Shown one piece after another: positions 7,521 through 13,777 of a stretch of 14,312 bases of DNA; position 1 is the stretch's first letter; each line of letters starts with the position of its first letter. Below the pieces are notes generated by a model. That model searched no databases. It was not told the origin of the DNA and saw only the letters and a program-made list of their open reading frames with translations. Source of the stretch: DASRCB01 sp035653295 (GTDB lineage: Bacteria; Acidobacteriota; Terriglobia; Bryobacterales; Bryobacteraceae); assembly GCA_035653295.1 (NCBI GenBank), contig DASRCB010000003.1:1-14312 (forward strand), read 5' to 3'. The translations under genes were made by a program, and so were the position numbers.

Positions 7521-8155
7521 AGAAGCTCTTCACGACACTGATCGCCTGGGGTCCCCTTGGCGTGCTGCTCATCGCCGGGCTTGATGGCGCTGGCATCCCT
7601 CTGCCTGGGGGTGTTGACGCGCTGCTGGTCGGCGTCGCCGTGGAGAACCACCGGGCGGCTTATGGCGCCGCGTGCCTGGCGATTCTTGGCTCGCTGGTCG
7701 GCAGCCTCATTCTCTTTTATCTGGCGCGCAAGGGCGGGGAAGCGTTCCTGCACCGCCACACGCTCAGCGCGCGCGGAATGCGCCTGCGCCTCTGGTTTCA
7801 GCACTACGGGCTGTTGACCGTGTTCATCCCGGCGCTGGTTCCCATCCCGCTGCCGCTGAAGATCTTTATCATTTGCTCGGGCGCGCTGGGCAACAATCCG
7901 TTCTGGTTTACGCTGGTGCTGGCCGCCGCGCGTGTGATCCGGTATTTCGGTCTGGCGTGGCTGGGAGTGAATCTCGGCCCCCAGACCGTGCCATGGCTCG
8001 AGTCGCACGTCATTACTCTGTTGGCCGGCTCCGCTGCGCTCTTCGTGGTGCTGTTCTTCATCGTCAGTTGGGCGGAAAAGCGGCGCGCGCGGATTCAGGC
8101 AGCCGAGCAGGTACGCGCGGAACGCGATCACGGCCGCCAGATCCCGCTCTCGTAA
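7517..8155 (+). CDS. DedA/VTT-family membrane protein
   Basis: DedA (SNARE-associated/VTT, PF09335) proteins are inner-membrane proteins tied to lipid transport across the bilayer and to membrane-potential maintenance. This 212-residue protein has an N-terminal membrane segment with GAGIPLPGGVDALL (about 24-37), equivalent to the family's first re-entrant loop, a second segment around 50-69, then VPIPLPLKIFIICSGALG (about 108-125), which matches the conserved P-x-P-x-K-x(n)-G loop. The Arg that usually precedes this loop (FxxRFxP) is not seen; the sequence reads FIPALVP. Two more membrane segments follow, and a basic cytoplasmic tail. The start is a GTG overlapping the ligA TGA (GTGA). The last 28 bases overlap the 3' end of the convergent membrane-protein gene. 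Confidence 0.85.
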   Translation: MKKLFTTLIAWGPLGVLLIAGLDGAGIPLPGGVDALLVGVAVENHRAAYGAACLAILGSLVGSLILFYLARKGGEAFLHRHTLSARGMRLRLWFQHYGLLTVFIPALVPIPLPLKIFIICSGALGNNPFWFTLVLAAARVIRYFGLAWLGVNLGPQTVPWLESHVITLLAGSAALFVVLFFIVSWAEKRRARIQAAEQVRAERDHGRQIPLS

Positions 8156-8982
8156 TAGACCCGCGTGATGATGAACATGAGACCCAGGGAGGCGCTGTAC
8201 AGAAGGAATGCCGTCGTGAGGCGGACGGGGATGCGGCGCGATGCTTCATACACGGCCAGACAGGTCAGCGCGAACGGGATGAATCCGATGTAGCCTGGCA
8301 GCGGCATCTGGAACAGGTGCGCGGCGTGTGGCAGGATGCGATACTCCCAGTGCGTCGGCGACGGATAGTTCAGGCTCTCCCAGGTCACCCCGGAAAGCAG
8401 GCCCGCGAGGGCAAGGGACCCCAGCCAGCGTCCGCCACTCTCGCGCCGCGTTTCGTGCAGGAACGGCATCAGCAGCAGCGCCGGTGCGATCCACATCCCC
8501 TGATTGAGATACCAGATGTGGTTGAACCAGGGGAGCACGAGCGTGACGGCTCCGAGGAGGAGGAAAACGGCGCGCCACGCGTGGGGAGTCGCGGGAATGT
8601 ACACCGGTCCGTGAACCAGCCACCATGCTTCAACCACGATGGGCACAACGGTCGCGAACGACACGAACCCCAGCAGCGTCTGTGCGGCAATACTGTCAAA
8701 CCCGCCGAGGTAAATCCACTCCGGCGCAGGCAGATTCATCACCTCGAAGAAGAGCCATAACAGAGCGGAAGCCGGGACGTCCACCACGAAGAAGCGCACA
8801 GCCGCGCCGCCGCGCCACAGCGAAAGCCGGCGCCGGCGATAATTCCACGAGTCCACGATAATCAGGAGGCCCCACCAGGCGAGCGGATAGGTGATGGTCG
8901 CCAGCGCCGGCACAAGCCGCAGCATTCCGATGATTCCCGCCGCGAAGAGCCCGAAACCGATGAGCACCATCGCATCCAGCAT
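8128..8982 (-). CDS. Polytopic membrane protein with internal duplication, family unknown
   Basis: A 284-residue, Trp-rich protein with about nine predicted membrane helices (near 5-22, 30-46, 62-83, 98-122, 135-151, 162-176, 185-203, 230-247, 255-275). I do not recognise the family. Two halves look alike. The first carries FFEVMNLPAPEWIYLG (about 78-93) then LLGFVSFATVVPIVVEA (103-119). The second carries TWESLNYPSPTHWEYRI (200-216) then LPGYIGFIPFALTCLAVYEA (228-247). Shared positions are Glu80/Glu202, Asn83/Asn205, Trp89/Trp212, Tyr91/Tyr214 and Glu118/Glu246, with an acidic residue at Asp43/Glu177. Acidic and aromatic residues at helix ends hint at an enzyme or a carrier, but nothing more can be said. 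It is last in a minus-strand run 36 bases after the 92-residue gene. Its tail overlaps the DedA gene. Confidence 0.75.
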   Translation of the reverse strand: MLDAMVLIGFGLFAAGIIGMLRLVPALATITYPLAWWGLLIIVDSWNYRRRRLSLWRGGAAVRFFVVDVPASALLWLFFEVMNLPAPEWIYLGGFDSIAAQTLLGFVSFATVVPIVVEAWWLVHGPVYIPATPHAWRAVFLLLGAVTLVLPWFNHIWYLNQGMWIAPALLLMPFLHETRRESGGRWLGSLALAGLLSGVTWESLNYPSPTHWEYRILPHAAHLFQMPLPGYIGFIPFALTCLAVYEASRRIPVRLTTAFLLYSASLGLMFIITRVYYESGIWRP

Positions 8983-9018
8983 ACGAACGCCGCCGATACA
9001 GTCACTGGCCGGCGCTGA

Positions 9019-9297
9019 TTAGTTATTCGAAAGCAGCCGAATGGCGGTGGGCTCCACGACGAGGGGGAGATCCTCGACGGCGGCGAGTTCTTCGATCAGG
9101 TGAAGCTCGTGCAGGCGAGCAGGCAGCTGCTCGGGCGCCGCCGAGTTCAGGAAATCGTTCGTGAACAGGACCGACCAGTCGAGGTCGCCGCGACGGATAA
9201 CGAAATGCGGCCCATCGGGCGTTTCGTTGATCTCAATGCGCGCATTAGTGAGCCGGCTCGCCAAATAGTCGCGTACGGCATCGATGCGTGCGTTCAC
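9019..9297 (-). CDS. Small protein of unknown function (92 residues)
   Basis: An acidic alpha/beta protein without membrane segments, signal peptide or cysteines. The pattern is an N-terminal amphipathic helix (DAVRDYLASRL), two or three strands (ARIEINETPDGPHFVIRRGD, then DWSVLFTNDFL), and a Leu/Glu-rich helical region (about 57-73) ending in VVEPTAIRLLSNN. No family is recognised. The start is a GTG that overlaps the CBS-gene stop by 4 bases (GTGA), a strong sign that it is a real coupled gene. It sits between the CBS protein and the duplicated membrane protein. The CBS gene on this strand is certain, which supports reading this gene on the same strand. Confidence 0.72.
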   Translation of the reverse strand: MNARIDAVRDYLASRLTNARIEINETPDGPHFVIRRGDLDWSVLFTNDFLNSAAPEQLPARLHELHLIEELAAVEDLPLVVEPTAIRLLSNN

Positions 9298-9740
9298 CGC
9301 TTGGGTTCCGGCTGGGAGATTTCCTGCAGCATGCGCATGGTTCGCTCCCGGTCGAAGCTGCGATTGGCGATGTCGGCCTGTGCTATGATGCCTGCCAGTC
9401 GTCCGTCCTCGACAACCGCGAGGCGCCGCACCTGGCGGTCCGCCATGAGGTCGATGGCCTCACCGATGTCCTGTTCGGGTGCGCAGGTCAGCACCGTACG
9501 GGTCATCACATGGCCGACGCTCATGCTCCGCGGATCGTGTCCGTGCGCCACCACCCGCAGGACGAGGTCGCGGTCGGTCACAATGCCCTGAAGCCGGCGG
9601 GTTTCCTCGGAATCGATAACCAGAAGCGCGCCAACATGATGCTTTGCCATGAGTTCCGCCGCACGCGCAACGGAATCCGATGGAAAGCACACCACCAGCT
9701 CTTTGGTCATCACCTCACGACAATCGACCGCCCCGGCCAT
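9294..9740 (-). CDS. Tandem CBS-domain protein
   Basis: A 148-residue stand-alone CBS-pair protein. CBS pairs form a Bateman module that binds adenine nucleotides or related ligands and acts as a sensor or regulator. The first CBS covers about residues 8-66 (REVMTKELVVC, then MAKHHVGALLVID and GIVTDRDLV), the second about 74-130 (HVMTRTVLTCAPEQDIGEAI, then RQVRRLAVVEDGRLAGIIAQ and ADI). Both have the GI(V/I)xxxD loop that normally contacts ribose. No other domain is fused, so its output must go through a partner. It begins an apparent three-gene minus-strand unit. The sequence TTATAG lies only a few bases before the ATG with no visible ribosome site, so a leaderless transcript is possible. 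It is divergent from the GT-C-like gene. Confidence 0.9.
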   Translation of the reverse strand: MAGAVDCREVMTKELVVCFPSDSVARAAELMAKHHVGALLVIDSEETRRLQGIVTDRDLVLRVVAHGHDPRSMSVGHVMTRTVLTCAPEQDIGEAIDLMADRQVRRLAVVEDGRLAGIIAQADIANRSFDRERTMRMLQEISQPEPKR

Positions 9741-9835
9741 CCGCTATAAGATGCGTCCCAGGGTGCTGCTCCGAGTGGGGTAACCGTTAGAATGCCGCCC
9801 TAAAGCCGCTGTTTTCCCTGGCCGAATTTACAGTT
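9741..9835. promoter_or_regulatory. Divergent intergenic region, CBS gene / GT-C-like gene
   Basis: This 95-base gap separates two divergent genes and must hold both promoters. Candidate -10 elements are TAGAAT at 9788-9793 on the plus strand and TTATAG on the minus strand very near the CBS start. No good -35 was found for either, so both are tentative. Confidence 0.3.
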
Positions 9836-11557
9836 ATGGGAGCGTGTATCGCTAGTGGGGAACTGGTCGACCGGAGCGTCTCAGCGCGGCCGCGGCGTCC
9901 CCGGGCGGTGCTGTACACGTTCTGCATCACGGTCGTAATATTCGCGATTCAGCACGTGGCCGTACTCGCGGGCATGGTAAGAACACCGCGTGGTTTCGCG
10001 CCGGCGCTGATGCTGCGTGAGCAGGACATTTGCCAGTATTTCACCTGGATCGCGCTGGGTCAGAAGCATTGGCTGCTGCCCGACTATCACGCGCCATGGA
10101 TTACTACGCCCGCGCTGCTGCAGCCGCTGTTCCTGGTCGAAGCGCGTACGGTCAGTCTCCTCGGCGCGAATCCTCTGGCCGTCTATTACTTTTTCAGCTT
10201 CCTGCTGCTGTGGCTGGCCGTATGGTCCTTTGCGTTCACGCTGCGGACGTTTTGCCCCACGAAAGCTCAGCGCGCTGCCGCCGTTGCCCTTCTGGTCTGC
10301 TGCCTGCCGATTCCGCTGTTCATCCCGCGCTTCACAACATTCGGCATATTCCAGTACGCCTATCTGACAGCCGACGGCCTGACGAGGGGAGGGATCATGA
10401 CCTCACCGACGCTGAGTCTCGGCACTGCCATCGCGCTCCTTGGGATGTCGTCTCTTGCGCGGTTCCTGCGCGGGCGGGAGCGCCGTGATTTGCTCACGTT
10501 CCAGGCGATCGTGCTCGTCGGCGCGTTTTTCCACCCATTCGAGCCAATTCTGCTGGCGACGGTTGGCGCGGCCGCGTTCCTGCTGCACCGGGATGGCGAA
10601 TCGATTGGCGCCGCCGCGATGAAGGGTGCGGCCGCACTGGGATTGGTATTCGCCGGGATGGCGCCCCATCTGTGGCTCAGCTATCGCACGCCGTGGCTGA
10701 GGGCAGTGGCCCAGACAGGGCATTCCACCAGCACGCAGAGCATCCTCTGGACTCCGCAGGTATTCGGCGTCCCCGCCATGGCGGTCATCTATTTCCTGCT
10801 GCTGCGCTGGCGCAGGCCTCTGCGAAGCGATGCCGTGCTGCAATTCTGGTTTATTGCCGCGCCCCTGCTGGCCCTCGTTCCGCAGATGCCCCTTGCCGTA
10901 CATCTGTTCGATGGATACGCCTGCTGCACGACGATGCTGCTGGTGCGATATGCGGTAGACGACAAGCTTCTGACATGGCTGCACGCGCGGCGACCGAATC
11001 TCATGCGCGCGGGGTTTGCCACATGGGTAGCGGCGTCGGCGTGCATTGTCGCCGCGATTCTCGTGCGCATTGGCGTCGAAGCGCGTGCTCCGGAGCCGTC
11101 ACCATTTCCGCGGACCATCATTTCGTATGATGAGCGCCGGGTGCTGGCGTGGATCCAGTCGCACGCCGCCGAAAACGACCTTGCCATGGCCCCGCTCGAG
11201 ACCGCTTACTCGATAGCCGCGCTGCCCATGCACGCCTTCGCCAGCCATTACAACTTCAGCATCGATTTCGGTGTGCAGCGCGAGGAACAGGAGCGCTTCA
11301 CCTCGAATCGCATGAGCGGCGCCGAGCAGACGCAGTTCCTTACGAAATACGGCATTCGCTACTTGATTCTCTCTCCAGCGCAGTCGCGGCCGGACAGCGT
11401 GCGATCGGCCATCGAGCGCGCCGACTTCGGCGGATGGCGGATTTTCGAGTTCCCGGGCAACCGCATGGTCGATTACGTCCTGGCCCGCTGGTCTCAGTCT
11501 GCGCTGCCGTCTCCCGCGCTCAAGGCCGCGACGAGCGTTGCCGCCGCGCGCCCGTAG
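9836..11557 (+). CDS. GT-C-like polytopic membrane protein (putative glycosyltransferase)
   Basis: A 573-residue protein with an N-terminal membrane helix (about 26-47), some ten further hydrophobic segments to about residue 410, and a soluble C-terminal domain. After the first helix comes an extracytoplasmic loop with REQDICQYFTW (Glu62, Asp64), the place where GT-C enzymes that use polyprenyl-phosphate sugars keep a catalytic Asp/Glu. The soluble part begins with YDERRVLAWIQSHAAENDLA and continues through ETAYSIAALP, an Asp-Phe-Gly segment and YGIRYLILSP, the pattern seen in bacterial membrane mannosyltransferase-like proteins. Substrate and product are unknown; glycolipid, exopolysaccharide or protein glycosylation are all possible. 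No ribosome site is seen, but the ATG keeps the first membrane helix intact. The 3' end overlaps the convergent cytochrome gene by 38 bases. Confidence 0.65.
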   Translation: MGACIASGELVDRSVSARPRRPRAVLYTFCITVVIFAIQHVAVLAGMVRTPRGFAPALMLREQDICQYFTWIALGQKHWLLPDYHAPWITTPALLQPLFLVEARTVSLLGANPLAVYYFFSFLLLWLAVWSFAFTLRTFCPTKAQRAAAVALLVCCLPIPLFIPRFTTFGIFQYAYLTADGLTRGGIMTSPTLSLGTAIALLGMSSLARFLRGRERRDLLTFQAIVLVGAFFHPFEPILLATVGAAAFLLHRDGESIGAAAMKGAAALGLVFAGMAPHLWLSYRTPWLRAVAQTGHSTSTQSILWTPQVFGVPAMAVIYFLLLRWRRPLRSDAVLQFWFIAAPLLALVPQMPLAVHLFDGYACCTTMLLVRYAVDDKLLTWLHARRPNLMRAGFATWVAASACIVAAILVRIGVEARAPEPSPFPRTIISYDERRVLAWIQSHAAENDLAMAPLETAYSIAALPMHAFASHYNFSIDFGVQREEQERFTSNRMSGAEQTQFLTKYGIRYLILSPAQSRPDSVRSAIERADFGGWRIFEFPGNRMVDYVLARWSQSALPSPALKAATSVAAARP

Positions 11558-12983
11558 TAACCTGCGGACCGAAGGTGAGGCTGAGCAGGTACTGGACGAG
11601 GTCGCTCTTCTCGCTTGTGGTCAGACCCAGCGACATGCAGCTGTTGTAGTGATCCACGACCTTATCGAGGGTTGGGAACCGCCCGTCGTGATAAAAGCCG
11701 CCCTTCATATGAGTGAAGAGACCGCCTATGGGCGAAGTTCGATACCGCTGATCCGGCGCGCGGTCTGCCTGGAAGCTGTCGATGCAGACCTCTGACGGCG
11801 CGTGCATGTTCCACCCGGAATCGGTCCAGAGCGGCTCCACGTGGCAGCTGTTGCATTGTGCTTTTCCGCTGAAGAGTTCGTCTCCTCGCGCTGCGGCGGC
11901 AGCATCGAAACTGCCATGCCGGGGCTGCGGCGAAGAAAGGGCGAGCTGATAGAACTGGAGCGCCTGCAGCTTCGACGTAATCAGGTCATCATCAGGACTG
12001 ATATGCGGCAGGTCGCCGAATCCGTTCGCCGCCGCGATCGGAAACTGAGTGGGGTTGTTCAGCCGATGATCCCAAAATCTTCCCTTGCCGTGCATCTCCA
12101 GAGTGGCCACGAACGCGTTCCAGTGCGGTATCGAACCCCAGCCGGTCCAGGTATGGAGGTTAACGCCGCCGAGGCCGAACGCGGGCGGAATGAGCGTCGC
12201 ACCCGGCACGTTTGTGCCGGTGACCACGCCATCGGTGACCTGCTGAGGATTCACTGCCCTCCCATCCAGGATCAGCTCCGCATCGAATTTTCCTGGCCCC
12301 CAGCTGTTGAGGACCTTCCTCACGGTCTGCTGATCCGTTTTCAACAGCGATGCAAAGGCGCTGAGGTCGGGAGCGAGCGCCACAATAGCGCCGACGTTGA
12401 GGTCCCGGTTGGCCCAGCCATCCAGCCGATGGCCGATGCAGCCGGTACCCGGGTTGGTCTGAATCGCGCCGGCGCAGAGCTGGGGGAAAGAGTTGTCCAC
12501 GGTGGAATGGCAGAGCGCGCACTGAATGCCCATCGACTGGAGGGAGCCTGAGGAGTCGAACACGCCTGTCACTCCGACCACGGCGTTGGCCCGGAGCAGC
12601 GCAACGGTAACGGCCGGATCGTTCAGATTGACACGGCCGTGCAGCAGGTTCTCCGTCGTGCTGGCGGGCAGGGCATCGATGTCCACCTTGAGGCCGACTT
12701 GCAGCGCGGTAGCCGGGCTGACACCCGGGCCCACGCCGCCCAGAGCGGCGCCCTCGATCGCCTGATGCAGCTTCAGTGTATCGCCCCAGAAAGCCTGATC
12801 GCCGAAGGTGTCATAGCGGAATATCTGCCGCCCCTGCGCGATTAACTGGAGTGCATTTACGGCGGCGGCGTCCTGGTTCCGCGCCGGACCTGTTTCCGCG
12901 CCACGCAGCAGCAGAGTGAGCACAGCGACGGCGGGGAAAACGATGACGGCGGTGGCGAGGCTCGTGCGCCTGAAAGATGTCAT
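11520..12983 (-). CDS. Exported di-haem cytochrome c, CcpA/MauG peroxidase-like
   Basis: A 487-residue exported protein with two c-type haem sites: CALCH at about 155-159 and CNSCH at about 377-381, one in each half as in bacterial cytochrome c peroxidases and MauG-type proteins. These act in the periplasm, reducing peroxide or oxidising a protein or small molecule. The C-terminal half carries the family's signature FYHDGRFPTLDKVVDHYN (430-447) after a THM (Met426) that could be an axial ligand. The signal peptide is clear: FRR, then a hydrophobic run to about residue 26. Between haem 1 and HRLDGW there is an insert with Cys170 and Cys182; Cys400 and Cys449 are also not haem-bound. I chose the ATG at 12983 over 12995 because GGGAGGG lies just before it and the signal peptide then starts normally. 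The substrate is unknown. Confidence 0.85.
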   Translation of the reverse strand: MTSFRRTSLATAVIVFPAVAVLTLLLRGAETGPARNQDAAAVNALQLIAQGRQIFRYDTFGDQAFWGDTLKLHQAIEGAALGGVGPGVSPATALQVGLKVDIDALPASTTENLLHGRVNLNDPAVTVALLRANAVVGVTGVFDSSGSLQSMGIQCALCHSTVDNSFPQLCAGAIQTNPGTGCIGHRLDGWANRDLNVGAIVALAPDLSAFASLLKTDQQTVRKVLNSWGPGKFDAELILDGRAVNPQQVTDGVVTGTNVPGATLIPPAFGLGGVNLHTWTGWGSIPHWNAFVATLEMHGKGRFWDHRLNNPTQFPIAAANGFGDLPHISPDDDLITSKLQALQFYQLALSSPQPRHGSFDAAAAARGDELFSGKAQCNSCHVEPLWTDSGWNMHAPSEVCIDSFQADRAPDQRYRTSPIGGLFTHMKGGFYHDGRFPTLDKVVDHYNSCMSLGLTTSEKSDLVQYLLSLTFGPQVTTGARRQRSSRP

Positions 12984-13109
12984 TGGCCCTCCCATAGGCG
13001 CCCGCGGCCACTCACGCCGGCTGCTTCGTCTGGTACAGAGTGCGCAGATCGCGGAAGGTTACAGCAGAAGTGAATCGCATGCGCCGCGGCGTCTAACATT
13101 GGAGATGCT
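12984..13109. promoter_or_regulatory. Divergent intergenic region, cytochrome / DinB-like gene
   Basis: This 126-base gap between divergent genes presumably contains both promoters. On the plus strand a good ribosome site, GGAG at 13101-13104, lies 5 bases before the ATG at 13110. TCTAAC just upstream could be a -10 element but would leave almost no 5' leader. No operator palindrome was noticed. Confidence 0.35.
12987..12993 (-). promoter_or_regulatory. Ribosome binding site deciding the cytochrome start
   Basis: GGGAGGG on the minus strand ends 3 bases before the ATG at 12983. The alternative in-frame ATG at 12995 begins just ahead of this element and has no purine-rich site of its own, so the shorter protein is preferred. 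The spacing is a little tight. Confidence 0.55.
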
Positions 13110-13616
13110 ATGAGACACCTCTGCTGCCTGTTCCTGCTCGGCGGCGCCGGCCTGCTGGCGCAGAATCCGCTGACCGATTCGGTCACCGCGCGTTACAAGT
13201 CCATTCGCGAAAATCTCGTCGCAGCAGCCGAAGCGATGCCCGAAGACGGTTATCAGTTCAAGCTGACGCCCGCACAGCGCTCCTTCGGCGGCTGGATCGG
13301 CCACGTGGCCATGGGGAATTATCATTTCTGCGCGATCATCAAAGGCGAGGTTGCGCCGGAGAACCCGGGGCTGCACGAACTGACGGAGAAAGCCGCGCTG
13401 GTCAAGGCAATCAGCGATTCGTTCGCCTACTGCGACGCCGCGCTGCTGGGCATGACCGACCAGAAGGCGCTTAGCGGGGTCACGGTCGCCGGAAAGACCG
13501 TTTATCCGGTAGAGGGCATGATCGGGCTGATCGCTTCGACCAATGAACATTACGGCAATCTGGTCGGATATCTGCGGACAAAGGGCATCACGCCACCCTC
13601 GTCGCGCAAACGCTGA
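13110..13616 (+). CDS. Exported DinB-fold protein
   Basis: A 168-residue protein with a short cleavable signal peptide (MRHLCC, then a hydrophobic stretch to about LLAQ at 15-18), so the mature part is probably periplasmic. The mature protein has the DinB/YfiT-type four-helix pattern: a first helix (TARYKSIRENLVAAAEAMP), then RSFGGWIGHVAMGNYHFC (58-74) with His65, and a last helix with NEHYGNLVGYLRTKG (145-159) with His147. DinB-fold proteins bind a metal through three histidines and many act as thiol-dependent transferases or have no known role. The third His, usually four residues before the last one in the acidobacterial H-x3-HYG motif as I recall it, is Ser143 here. The start is supported by GGAG 5 bases upstream. 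The gene is followed closely by the SRP RNA. Confidence 0.82.
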   Translation: MRHLCCLFLLGGAGLLAQNPLTDSVTARYKSIRENLVAAAEAMPEDGYQFKLTPAQRSFGGWIGHVAMGNYHFCAIIKGEVAPENPGLHELTEKAALVKAISDSFAYCDAALLGMTDQKALSGVTVAGKTVYPVEGMIGLIASTNEHYGNLVGYLRTKGITPPSSRKR

Positions 13617-13647
13617 GCCGTTTCGGAGCGGATGTTAGCATGAGACT

Positions 13648-13756
13648 TGTCAGGCTCCGGGCTCCGTGCAATGGGCAACCGTGAACCCCGCCAGGTCCGG
13701 AAGGAAGCAACGGTAACGGCGCCGCTCGTGTGCCGCGGATCACCCGGGGTCTGGCA
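13648..13756 (+). ncRNA. ffs: Small-type signal recognition particle RNA (4.5S-like)
   Basis: SRP RNA pairs with Ffh to target nascent membrane and secreted proteins. The universally conserved tip is present: AGGTCCGGAAGGAAGCA at 13693-13709, with the GGAA tetraloop (13699-13702) closed by TCC/GGA and the asymmetric AAGCA side that binds the Ffh M domain. The ends pair: CAGGCTCCGGG (13651-13661) with CCCGGGGTCTG (13743-13753), 11 pairs including two G-U, and 2-3 more pairs can be added on the outside. The length of about 105-109 bases fits the bacterial small type without an Alu domain. Exact ends are inferred from pairing. It lies 31 bases after the DinB-like gene and 21 bases before dnaX; ffs next to dnaX is a known arrangement in other bacteria. 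Confidence 0.93.
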
Positions 13757-13777
13757 GATTCCGGCCCCTCGTTCCTC

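Noticed and set aside
7672..8760. 362-residue plus-strand open frame across the DedA and membrane-protein genes
   Set aside because: It spans two real genes in other frames. Its translation is low-complexity and Arg/Gln-rich, typical of shadow frames in GC-rich DNA.
11802..12551. 249-residue plus-strand open frame inside the cytochrome gene
   Set aside because: The minus strand carries two haem motifs, a signal peptide and a family C-terminus. This frame has nothing.
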